DNA from: an uncultured Clostridia bacterium
GTDB taxonomy: Bacteria; Bacillota; Clostridia; Peptostreptococcales; Anaerovoracaceae
NCBI GenBank assembly: GCA_934247125.1
Contig: CAKQIZ010000043.1
Location: 1-16,661, forward strand
Length of the DNA stretch: 16,661 nucleotides
Direction: 5' to 3'
The notes below the pieces were generated by a model, which saw nothing but the letters and a program-made list of their open reading frames with translations, searched no databases and was not told the origin of the DNA. Below are positions 1-7,051 of the stretch, in pieces; within the stretch, counting starts at the first letter, position 1; each line of letters starts with the position of its first letter. The position numbers were made by a program, and so were the translations under genes.

Positions 1-384
1 TGCTGTCTTGTGTTTGGAAAATACATCGTGATGATATTCGAACGGCCGGGAAGCGAGCTGTTCGATATAGCGCTGGCAGGAACGAGATACCTGTCGATAG
101 CGCTCCTGCTCTGCGGCTTCAATATATTCGCATCGGGCTTTTTCACGGCATACGGCAATGGTCCCGTGTCGGCGCTGATATCAATGTCGAGAGCCCTGAT
201 AATGACTATCATAGGCGTGGAGCTCCTCGGCAATCTGTTCGGTATGACAGGCATATACCTGACGCTTACATTTGCGGAGGTGACGACACTCCTGCTCACA
301 TTCATCATGTTCAGAAAGTACAGAGACGTGTACCATTACAGATTTTTTCCGGAACCGGAAGATGCACCTTTAAAAAAACATTGA
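1..384 (+). CDS. MATE family efflux transporter, C-terminal fragment (5' end outside window)
   Basis: This is the 3' end of a multi-spanning membrane transporter; the reading frame is open from base 1, so the true start lies upstream. About 127 residues are visible. They contain three hydrophobic helices (near LSIALLLCGFNIFASGFF, ALIMTIIGVELLGNLFG and IYLTLTFAEVTTLLLTFIMF) and end in a short charged tail. The pattern of a helix with an N-[IV]-x-[FA]-S-x-[FY]-x-[TQ]-A-x-GNG stretch, then an R-x-L-I region and a helix with 'xxAE', is typical of the last helices of MATE (NorM/DinF-like) cation-coupled multidrug exporters. The GTG at 10 is an internal valine codon, not a start. Substrate cannot be inferred from this fragment. 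Confidence 0.8.
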   Translation, partial: CCLVFGKYIVMIFERPGSELFDIALAGTRYLSIALLLCGFNIFASGFFTAYGNGPVSALISMSRALIMTIIGVELLGNLFGMTGIYLTLTFAEVTTLLLTFIMFRKYRDVYHYRFFPEPEDAPLKKH

Positions 385-409
385 TTTTAAGTCTGTTTTA
401 ATAAATAAT
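381..409 (+). promoter_or_regulatory. Possible sigma-A promoter for the MurE-like gene
   Basis: TTGATT at 381-386, a 17-bp spacer and AATAAT at 404-409 resemble a -35/-10 pair. The -35 overlaps the stop codon of the MATE gene, and the GTG start of the next gene lies about 50 bases downstream. The stretch is AT-rich, so chance matches are likely. Confidence 0.35.
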
Positions 410-457
410 AATGATGTACGTTTATTCGACACAATTAGACAGAAGAGGAAATCAACC

Positions 458-2017
458 GTGACATTAAAAACATATGAACTTGGACGTTATTACAGGCATC
501 TGCAGAGCTGCGGGCTTGTTGAAGAGTGCAGTGCCGACCAGGCGCAGATGCTGCAGGAAATAGAATATATTTCGTTCGACTCTAAGGATATAAGGAAGAA
601 TACGCTGTTTATATGCAAAGGAGCACATTTCTCTCCCCAATACCTTCAGGACGCGGTGCTCTCGGGCGCTGTGGCATACATATCGGAAACGCCTTACGAT
701 CAGGGTGAGGCAGGCGCTGTGCCGCATATCATCGTAAGCGATATCCGTGCAGCAATGGCTCAGATCGCAGGGATATTTTACGACAACATATGGCAGAAAC
801 TTCATATGATAGGCATCACAGGAACCAAAGGCAAGTCGAGTACCGCATTCTTTGTGAAATACATCATCGATGAGTACATGAAGAATACAGGGGGATATGA
901 GTCGGCAGTGATATCAGGGATCAACAATTATGACGGGGTGATCGATGAGGAATCACATCTGACTACGCCTGAATCGTTTGAGATCTACAGGCACATGTAC
1001 AATGCCGTGAACAGCGGCATAGAATATCTTACTATGGAGGTGTCGAGTCAGGGTCTGAAATATGACAGGACGAGAGGAATAGTCTATGATATAGGGTGTT
1101 TCCTGAACATAGGAAACGACCATATAAGCGGCATAGAGCACAGCAGCCTTGAAGACTATCTGAGATCGAAGCTCATCCTCTTCTCGCAGAGCAGGACTGT
1201 ATGCATCAATTCAGGATCCGACAAGATCGGGCAGATCATGTCAGCGGCGGAAAAAGTGCGCGCAGACAATGAGGCAAAGGGCATCGATATGCCGAAGATC
1301 ATTACTTTCGGACATGAGCCAGGGGATGATTACTGTGTATATGACATAACAAGTCCGAAAGGTGAAAGCGGCGGCATCACATTCAGTGTGAAAGCGCCGG
1401 GCTTTGACGAAAGGTTCGAACTTTCGATGAGAGGACTGTTCAATGTTGACAATGCACTTGCCGCGATCGCGATGACATCCTGTCTAGGCATACCGGTGGA
1501 ATGCATAAAGACCGGACTGAAAAAAGCGAGAGTCAGCGGCAGGATGGAGTTTTTCATCAGCAGGAAACGCGGCTACAGCGTGATAGTAGACTATGCTCAC
1601 AACCAGATGAGCTTTGAGACGCTGTTCCGGTCCGTGAAGAAGGAGTTTCCTGGAAAGAAGATCTCGATCGTGTTCGGATGCCCGGGAGGCAAGGCACAGA
1701 ACAGGAGACAGGAGCTAGGTGATATAGCCGGGAAATATGCGGACATGGTGTATCTGACTGAAGAGGATGCAGGCGAGGAGCCGGTCGTGGACATCTGCAG
1801 ACAGATCGCGGACCATGTCAGCGCGAACGGGTGCCCTTTCAGGATAATAGAAGACAGGGGCGAGGCGATAAGGAGCGCGATGCGCGACGCAGACAGCAAT
1901 ACTGTGATACTGCTCACCGGCAAGGGCCGTGAAACCAGACAGAAGCGCGGTCTCAGATACGTGGATACTCCGTCTGACGTGGAATACGTGCAGGAAGTCC
2001 TTAAATTCGAATACTGA
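458..2017 (+). CDS. murE: MurE-family Mur ligase (UDP-N-acetylmuramyl tripeptide synthase-like)
   Basis: ATP-dependent Mur ligase of the peptidoglycan precursor pathway in the cytoplasm; MurE enzymes add the third amino acid to UDP-MurNAc-L-Ala-D-Glu. The 519 residues show the three-domain layout: an N-terminal UDP-binding domain (about 35-110), a central ATPase with P-loop GTKGKSS (122-128), TTPES (169-173), EVSSQGL (194-200) and a probable carbamylated Lys in YLRSK (238), and a C-terminal ligase domain with DYAHN (378-382) and GKGRE (488-492). The GTG start at 458 follows AGAGGAA at 444-450. At the place of the DNPR motif of diaminopimelate-adding MurE, or DDPN of lysine-adding MurE, this protein has EEDAGEEP (435-442), so the amino acid added is uncertain. 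It could be the main MurE or a second, specialised Mur ligase. The downstream terminator separates it from prmA. Confidence 0.85.
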   Translation: MTLKTYELGRYYRHLQSCGLVEECSADQAQMLQEIEYISFDSKDIRKNTLFICKGAHFSPQYLQDAVLSGAVAYISETPYDQGEAGAVPHIIVSDIRAAMAQIAGIFYDNIWQKLHMIGITGTKGKSSTAFFVKYIIDEYMKNTGGYESAVISGINNYDGVIDEESHLTTPESFEIYRHMYNAVNSGIEYLTMEVSSQGLKYDRTRGIVYDIGCFLNIGNDHISGIEHSSLEDYLRSKLILFSQSRTVCINSGSDKIGQIMSAAEKVRADNEAKGIDMPKIITFGHEPGDDYCVYDITSPKGESGGITFSVKAPGFDERFELSMRGLFNVDNALAAIAMTSCLGIPVECIKTGLKKARVSGRMEFFISRKRGYSVIVDYAHNQMSFETLFRSVKKEFPGKKISIVFGCPGGKAQNRRQELGDIAGKYADMVYLTEEDAGEEPVVDICRQIADHVSANGCPFRIIEDRGEAIRSAMRDADSNTVILLTGKGRETRQKRGLRYVDTPSDVEYVQEVLKFEY

Positions 2018-2060
2018 TACTGAACGGACGATGCATAAGAGAATGAAAAGCAGATAAGTA

Positions 2061-2095
2061 AAAGCCCGCGGGCTGTTGGCTGACGCGGGCTTTTC
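2061..2095 (+). terminator. Rho-independent terminator after the MurE-like gene
   Basis: A perfect 10-bp stem, AAAGCCCGCG (2061-2070) with CGCGGGCTTT (2084-2093), closes a 13-base loop, and TTTT follows. It lies 43 bases after the stop codon. The loop also carries the -35 element of the prmA promoter. Confidence 0.85.
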
Positions 2096-2104
2096 TGGTA
2101 TAAT
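2076..2104 (+). promoter_or_regulatory. Promoter for prmA-rsmE, embedded in the terminator
   Basis: TATAAT at 2099-2104 is preceded by TGG (2096-2098), giving an extended -10. A TTGGCT -35 lies at 2076-2081 with 17-bp spacing, inside the loop of the preceding terminator. The expected transcript start near 2111 leaves a leader of about 28 bases before the prmA ATG. Confidence 0.6.
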
Positions 2105-2138
2105 CGTAAATGCATATAAATTAGGAGGAACATAAATT

Positions 2139-3113
2139 ATGAAATACATTGAATTCAGGGTACGCGCGAGCAGACAGGGTGTGGAGCAGCTGACAGCTCT
2201 GTTCATGGCCAGAGGCATAGACAGCATATGTGTCGACGATCCGGCTGACATCCAGGACATCCTTGACAAGAAGAACGAATACGACTGGGATTACATCAAT
2301 GATGATCTCAGGCAGGATCTCGAAAAGGAGCCTACAGTATCCGTGTACTTTGAAGATACGCCGGAGAACCGCGAGAAGATACAGGAACTCAAGATCGCAG
2401 TGATGATGCTGAAGAGCAAGGAACTCGAAGGAGTGTTCGGCTGGGACGTCGATTTCGGCAGACTTTACGCAGAGGCAGTGCCGGTGGATGATGAAGACTG
2501 GAAGGACAAGTGGAAGGAAAACTTCAAGCCCGCAAAGATAACTGAAAAGCTCGTTGTGAAGCCTACATGGGAAGAGTATCAGGCGGCAGACGGTGAAATC
2601 GTGCTGCAGATAGATCCGGGAATGGCTTTCGGCACGGGGACGCATGAGACGACGTCGCTCTGCCTGAAACTGATGGAAAAGTATCTCGGAGACGATCCGG
2701 CAGGCAGGACTGTGCTTGACGTCGGCTGCGGATCGGGTATACTGTCGATCGCTGCGGCGCTTCTCGGCTGCAGAAAGGTGACAGGCATAGAGATCGACGA
2801 GGATGCAGTCAGGGTCGCAGGAGAAAACGTTGCGCTCAACGAAGTGACTGACGCTGTAAAGATCATGCAGGGCGATCTCGTGAAGGGCATAGATGTAAAA
2901 GCAGACATCATCGTGGCGAACCTGATGGCTGATCTGGTGATGATGCTCGCGGAAAGCGCAAAAGAGCACCTCGCAGATGGCGGTGTATTCATTTCGTCGG
3001 GAATACTCGTGGAAAAGAGAGACAAGGTCGCAGAGGCTGTAAAGGCTGCGGGCTTTGAGATCGTTGAGATCGCGGAAGACGGCGAGTGGTGCGCGATCGT
3101 CGCAAGAGGGTAG
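2139..3113 (+). CDS. prmA: Ribosomal protein L11 methyltransferase PrmA
   Basis: S-adenosylmethionine-dependent enzyme that methylates lysine and N-terminal amino groups of ribosomal protein L11 in the cytoplasm. The 324 residues match the usual family length. An N-terminal substrate-recognition domain (about 1-110) is joined by a linker to a class I Rossmann methyltransferase. Visible motifs are GTGTHETT (165-172), the SAM-binding DVGCGSG (194-200), the acidic end of strand 2 in GIEID (216-220) and VANLMAD (259-265) in the position of motif IV. AGGAGG at 2123-2128 supports the ATG at 2139. rsmE begins three bases after its stop, so the two are co-transcribed and translation may be coupled; the pairing of the two RNA/ribosome modification genes is common in Firmicutes. 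Confidence 0.95.
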   Translation: MKYIEFRVRASRQGVEQLTALFMARGIDSICVDDPADIQDILDKKNEYDWDYINDDLRQDLEKEPTVSVYFEDTPENREKIQELKIAVMMLKSKELEGVFGWDVDFGRLYAEAVPVDDEDWKDKWKENFKPAKITEKLVVKPTWEEYQAADGEIVLQIDPGMAFGTGTHETTSLCLKLMEKYLGDDPAGRTVLDVGCGSGILSIAAALLGCRKVTGIEIDEDAVRVAGENVALNEVTDAVKIMQGDLVKGIDVKADIIVANLMADLVMMLAESAKEHLADGGVFISSGILVEKRDKVAEAVKAAGFEIVEIAEDGEWCAIVARG

Positions 3114-3116
3114 CAG

Positions 3117-3911
3117 ATGAGAAGATTTTTCGTTCCGCCTGAAAACGTGGGAGAGAATACGATAATCATAGACGACAGGAATGATCTGCATCATATGATA
3201 AAGGTGCTGAGGCTTTCGGAGGGCGACCGCATAGCGATCTCCGACTCGCAGGAATGGGAGTATCAGGCGGAGCTGGTGCACCTTGACAGCGACGGTGCGG
3301 AAGCAGCGATACTGGACAAGCAGAAGTTCACAGCCGAGCCGGAAACAAAGATAACGCTTTTTCAGGGGATACCGAAGCAGGGGAAGATGGAGCTGATCGT
3401 GCAGAAAGCTGTGGAGCTCGGCGTCAGCGATATCGTGCCGGTATTCATGAAGCGGACGGTCGTAACTGACAAAGGCAATTTCGGCAGGAAGATACAGCGG
3501 TGGCAGAAGATATCTGATGAAGCGGTGAAGCAGTGCAGACGCGGAGTGATCCCGGAGGTGCATGACGCCGTGAAGATGGACGGGGCGATCGGCCGGTTCG
3601 GCGAGTTCGATATGGTGCTGCTTCCTTATGAAAATGAGGAAGGCACGACGATAAAGGATGTGCTGCGTGCAGCTGTTTCACAAGACTGCGGTAACGGCTC
3701 TGATAGTGATGGCTCTGATGATGCAAAGCCTTCAGGAAGGCCTGTAAGTATTGCTGTCGTGATCGGCCCTGAGGGTGGCTTTTCGGACGAGGAGGCTGAG
3801 GCTGTGGTCGGGGCCGGAGGCCTTTCGGTGTCGCTAGGCAAGACGACGCTGAGGACTGAGACCGCGGGGATCGCAGCGATAGCGATGATAATGTACGAAC
3901 TGGAGCTTTAG
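3117..3911 (+). CDS. rsmE: 16S rRNA (uracil(1498)-N(3))-methyltransferase RsmE
   Basis: SPOUT-superfamily methyltransferase that modifies U1498 of 16S rRNA using SAM. The 264-residue protein starts with the MRRFFVPPEN-type N-terminus of the family. It has an N-terminal PUA-like RNA-binding region (about 1-75) and a C-terminal trefoil-knot domain with GPEGGF (217-222), SLG (239-241) and LRTETA (245-250), which form the SAM site. It starts three bases after the prmA stop, and no separate promoter is seen. One oddity is a Ser/Asp/Gly-rich insert at about 187-209, just before the knot, whose DNA contains GGCTCTGAT twice with a 15-bp period (3696-3704 and 3711-3719). The insert is in frame and sits where a surface loop is expected, so the enzyme should be functional. 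Confidence 0.94.
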   Translation: MRRFFVPPENVGENTIIIDDRNDLHHMIKVLRLSEGDRIAISDSQEWEYQAELVHLDSDGAEAAILDKQKFTAEPETKITLFQGIPKQGKMELIVQKAVELGVSDIVPVFMKRTVVTDKGNFGRKIQRWQKISDEAVKQCRRGVIPEVHDAVKMDGAIGRFGEFDMVLLPYENEEGTTIKDVLRAAVSQDCGNGSDSDGSDDAKPSGRPVSIAVVIGPEGGFSDEEAEAVVGAGGLSVSLGKTTLRTETAGIAAIAMIMYELEL

Positions 3912-3998
3912 GATCCGGTCGGCAAACAGATGAAACCCCCTGCGGGGATACCTAGATGTCGATCCACAATCGACAAATATATGAAACGGAGGTGTGTT

Positions 3999-4910
3999 AT
4001 GAAGTGTGTCTTTCTGGACTGCGCGATAATAAATCCGGGGGATATTTCCTGGGAAAAACTGCAGTCGGCAGCAGATCTCGAATACTATGACAGGACCGTA
4101 TCTGATCAGATAACAGAACGGCTAAAAGGTGCCGAGGGCGTATTCACAGACAGTGCAGTGATGACGAGAGAGATCATGGAGTCGTGTCCGGATCTGAAAT
4201 ACATAGGCATCGCTGCGACAGGCTATAATCATGTCGACCTCGATGCGGCGAAGGAGCTCGGCATAGCTGTGACGAACGTCTCCGGCTATGCGGCAGATGC
4301 AGTAGCCCAGCATGCCATCGCGCTGCTCCTTTACATAACGAACAAAATACAGATCTACAGCGATGCTGTAGCTGACGGTGAATGGAACAGAGCCGAGGAC
4401 TACACATTCATAAAGGCTCCGCTCACGCTGCTTGCCGGAAAATCGATAGGCATCGTCGGATACGGTGCGATCGGGAAGCGAGTGGCCGAGATCGCTAGTG
4501 CGCTGGGAATGACGGTCAACATATACAGCAGAGACAGGGATGCAGCCATCGCATCTGATGTGGTGTCGCTGAACTGCCCTCTGACTAAGGAAAACGCAGG
4601 CATGGTCGATGCCGGGTTCATCTCGGAGATGAAAGACGGCGCGATCCTGATCAACACGGCAAGAGGCGGTCTTGTCGATGAATATGCGCTCGCAGCAGCG
4701 CTTAGATCAGGAAAGCTTGCAGGAGCAGGGCTCGATGTGCTCGCATCTGAGCCGCCTGCGCCGGATGATCCGCTTGTGGGTCTCGAAAACTGTGTGATAA
4801 CGCCGCATATCGGATTCATCCCGATCGAAGCCAGACAGCTGATAATCGACACGCTTGCAGAAAACCTGCAGAGCTTTATCGACGGCGGCGAGCTGAACCG
4901 CATCGTGTAG
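3999..4910 (+). CDS. D-isomer-specific 2-hydroxyacid dehydrogenase (glycerate dehydrogenase-like)
   Basis: NAD(P)-dependent cytoplasmic oxidoreductase that interconverts a 2-keto acid and a D-2-hydroxyacid. I chose the ATG at 3999 because GGAGG (3988-3992) lies six bases upstream and the protein then begins with the family-type first strand MKCVFLD; an in-frame ATG at 3930 would add 23 unrelated residues. The 303 residues include GYGAIG (154-159) for the dinucleotide, catalytic Arg222 in NTARGG, Glu251 in SEPP and His270 in TPHIG. The segment between strand 2 (NIYSRDRD, 174-181) and SDVVSL (186-191) is about 15-20 residues shorter than is usual in the family. Strand 2 ends in Ser-Arg rather than the acidic residue of NAD-specific members, hinting at NADP(H). 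The VAQHAIALLL stretch resembles glycerate/hydroxypyruvate dehydrogenases, but the substrate is not proven. Confidence 0.85.
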   Translation: MKCVFLDCAIINPGDISWEKLQSAADLEYYDRTVSDQITERLKGAEGVFTDSAVMTREIMESCPDLKYIGIAATGYNHVDLDAAKELGIAVTNVSGYAADAVAQHAIALLLYITNKIQIYSDAVADGEWNRAEDYTFIKAPLTLLAGKSIGIVGYGAIGKRVAEIASALGMTVNIYSRDRDAAIASDVVSLNCPLTKENAGMVDAGFISEMKDGAILINTARGGLVDEYALAAALRSGKLAGAGLDVLASEPPAPDDPLVGLENCVITPHIGFIPIEARQLIIDTLAENLQSFIDGGELNRIV

Positions 4911-5017
4911 CAGGCAGTCGTCAGGTCATCAGGCTGACAGATCGTCGAACTGCCGGTCGGGCATGCAGGCTGATGCCAGAGAATGCAGGCTGCCGGCCGG
5001 TCGGGAAATTCAAGCTG
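4911..5017. repeat. Intergenic region with short direct repeats between convergent genes
   Basis: ATGCAGGCTG occurs at 4963-4972 and 4983-4992, and GCCGGTCGGG at 4952-4961 and 4996-5005; CAGGCTG also occurs near 4930. A weak hairpin GGCAT/ATGCC spans 4960-4977. No T-tract is present, so a classical terminator is not supported even though the two flanking genes converge here. Confidence 0.5.
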
Positions 5018-6943
5018 TCAGTCGAGGAATTCAAAAAAATCTTCCGGAGATACGTCGGGAGGTCTGAGATGTCTTTTGATCCTGTAAAGGCATGACGGAT
5101 CTCCTTTTTTGATGGTGCTGACACCCTCGGTGCAGCTCAGCGTCGCCTTGAAACCCATTTTTCGAAGCTCAGCGTCAGTATTTTCGCTGAAAGCTCCGAA
5201 CGGATATGTGAATGTCGTCGGTGCGACTCCGGTGACGTACGCGATCTTGTCCTGCAGTGCCATGATGTCTGAGCGCAGGAAGCTGTCGTAGGAGCTGTCG
5301 CTTTCGCCTTTCATCTGCGAGACTCCGTTCCGCTTTTCGTAGGTGTGGCAGTCGTAGGAGTGGTTTTGTATCTCCCAGTAGCCGGAAAGGTGCATCTCGA
5401 GGATGTCGTCCCATGTCACATGGGCATAGCCCGGGTTGCGGTCGACGTTCCCGGAAAATTCATCGGACATTTTTCCGACGACTGACAGGACTGCCTTCAT
5501 GTTGTACTTTTTCAGGAGCGGGTAGGCATAATAATAGTTGTTGTAGTATCCGTCGTCAAATGTTATCACGATCGGATGTTCGGGCAGGGTGCCGCTGCCT
5601 TCGGCGAATGCGATCACTTCCTTCATGAACACCGGAGTATACCCTTTCTCTTTTATGTATTTCAGGTCTTTTTCGAAGAGATCCGGTGAGACTATGTATT
5701 TGTTGTTATTTTTGTTTTCTTTCAGTATCGCATGATACATCATCACAGGCAGCTCGATCTCATCGGAATCTGAGACATCTGCTGACGCTTCTTTTTCCCT
5801 GAGGTAGAAGTTTTCTTCTATGAACTGGTATTTTCGTTCGTATCTGCCGGTGTCCTCGTTTTTTACCACTGTGCATCTGTGTGATGAAAGCAGCTTTGTG
5901 ATAGAGTAAAGGTCTACCCATATCTGCGTCGGGCTGTCCTTTGTGTCTTCGTCGAATATCAGCTGCATGCCAAAATGGAGATGCGGCGTGTCGATGTTGT
6001 TCGTGTTTTCTCTGAGGCTGTAACCGGTCTGTCCGGTGAATCCGATGACGTCGCCCGCAGTCACGGTCGCTCCGATGTAAAGGTCGTCAGCATATGGGTC
6101 GTCTTTTCGCAGATGGGCATAATAGTAGTATCGCTGTTTATCATAGCTTCTGATACCGATCCGCCAGCCGCCGTACTGGTTCCAGCCGAGAGCTTCGACC
6201 GTGCCGCTTTCTACCGCGATGACGGGTGTGCCTGTCTCGGTCATCATGTCGTGACCGAGATGACGCCTGCTGTATCCGTAGCTGCGGTTTTCCCCGAAGT
6301 CATCGAAATCGGAGTAGCAGAAGCCGTCTGCTATCGGCGAGAAGGCTTTGAGTCCATATGCTTTTTTCCATGTGCCGCCCTGAGACTGGGAAATATCACG
6401 GGCGTCCCGCCCGGCATCCTGTCCTGACCGGGACGAGGCCTGGCTCTTGTCTGCGGGATCGCTCTGATCCGGGGACTGTCCCTGATCTGCCGATGTGCTG
6501 TCAGAAGGGATCTTTATCTGGTATTCGCCCAGCATGCCTCCGAGCACAGCGCTGTACGCCTTGTGATAGTAATCGAAATATTTCATGTCTTTTGTGAGCG
6601 CTGCAATGGAATGTCCGTTCTTTATATCGGACACGAAGCTGTCCATGTCGGCAGCTCTGTATCTTGTAAAATCTCCTCCGTATCTGGCGCCCAGATAGGC
6701 CAGGATATCTGTCCAGTTCATGTGTACGGGTTCATCATACGTTTCGATATCGATATCCATGGCTTTTTTCAGTACATCGTAAGGCACATTGAATTCGACC
6801 CACCTGATGGGTTTGTCGGCATCTGATGACGGCTTGCCGGTTATGGCCGGGATATCGGCCGCGATCAGTGAAAATGCGACAGACAGAGCCGTGCAGAGTA
6901 TCGTCAGGGCGGCCGCCAGAGCTATGCCTCTTTTCTTTTCCAT
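5018..6943 (-). CDS. Membrane-anchored M23 metallopeptidase-polysaccharide deacetylase fusion
   Basis: This 641-residue protein should act on the cell wall or an exopolysaccharide outside the membrane. An N-terminal signal anchor (about 6-30) is followed by a helical domain (about 45-145) often seen before clostridial M23 domains, a Ser/Gln/Asp-rich linker (147-190), an M23 (LytM-like) domain and a NodB-type carbohydrate esterase 4 domain. M23 residues visible: H228 and D232 (HxxxD), H277, and H321/H323 (HLH). Deacetylase residues visible: D463-D464 in TFDDGY, H528 and H533 in an HSxxxH motif, and TYPFG (579-583). Both active sites look intact. The start has CAGGAGGTC just upstream on the minus strand. 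The likely role is coupled cleavage of peptide cross-links and N-deacetylation of glycan; which glycan is unknown. It is divergent from mtaB and convergent with the dehydrogenase gene. Confidence 0.9.
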   Translation of the reverse strand: MEKKRGIALAAALTILCTALSVAFSLIAADIPAITGKPSSDADKPIRWVEFNVPYDVLKKAMDIDIETYDEPVHMNWTDILAYLGARYGGDFTRYRAADMDSFVSDIKNGHSIAALTKDMKYFDYYHKAYSAVLGGMLGEYQIKIPSDSTSADQGQSPDQSDPADKSQASSRSGQDAGRDARDISQSQGGTWKKAYGLKAFSPIADGFCYSDFDDFGENRSYGYSRRHLGHDMMTETGTPVIAVESGTVEALGWNQYGGWRIGIRSYDKQRYYYYAHLRKDDPYADDLYIGATVTAGDVIGFTGQTGYSLRENTNNIDTPHLHFGMQLIFDEDTKDSPTQIWVDLYSITKLLSSHRCTVVKNEDTGRYERKYQFIEENFYLREKEASADVSDSDEIELPVMMYHAILKENKNNNKYIVSPDLFEKDLKYIKEKGYTPVFMKEVIAFAEGSGTLPEHPIVITFDDGYYNNYYYAYPLLKKYNMKAVLSVVGKMSDEFSGNVDRNPGYAHVTWDDILEMHLSGYWEIQNHSYDCHTYEKRNGVSQMKGESDSSYDSFLRSDIMALQDKIAYVTGVAPTTFTYPFGAFSENTDAELRKMGFKATLSCTEGVSTIKKGDPSCLYRIKRHLRPPDVSPEDFFEFLD

Positions 6944-7010
6944 TAAAGACCTCCTGTGTGTTTTAATTAAAAATATGAAGACTTCCGCTGTTTTATGAAT
7001 GACCCGGGTG

Positions 7011-7019
7011 TGCTATAAT
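7011..7019 (+). promoter_or_regulatory. Extended -10 promoter for mtaB
   Basis: TGC directly precedes TATAAT (7014-7019), an extended -10 element, about 32 bases before the mtaB ATG. Only a weak -35 candidate (TTTATG at 6992-6997, 16-bp spacing) is present. The same 108-base gap must also hold the minus-strand promoter of the M23/deacetylase gene, which I could not place. Confidence 0.5.
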
Positions 7020-7051
7020 TACCTGTAATACGATCAGCGGGAGGACAGACG

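Noticed and set aside
374..399. AT-rich inverted repeat (AAAACA/TGTTTT) after the MATE gene as a terminator
   Set aside because: The stem has no G-C core and there is no T-tract after it. It is more likely part of an AT-rich promoter region.
2121..3563. Long open frame on the minus strand opposite prmA and rsmE (480 codons)
   Set aside because: The opposite strand holds two clear enzymes with full motifs. The antisense translation is rich in His, Arg, Leu and Cys without any domain, which is typical of a shadow frame.
3958..3974. Hairpin GTCGAT/ATCGAC before the dehydrogenase gene as a terminator for rsmE
   Set aside because: Six base pairs and no T-tract; it could equally be chance.
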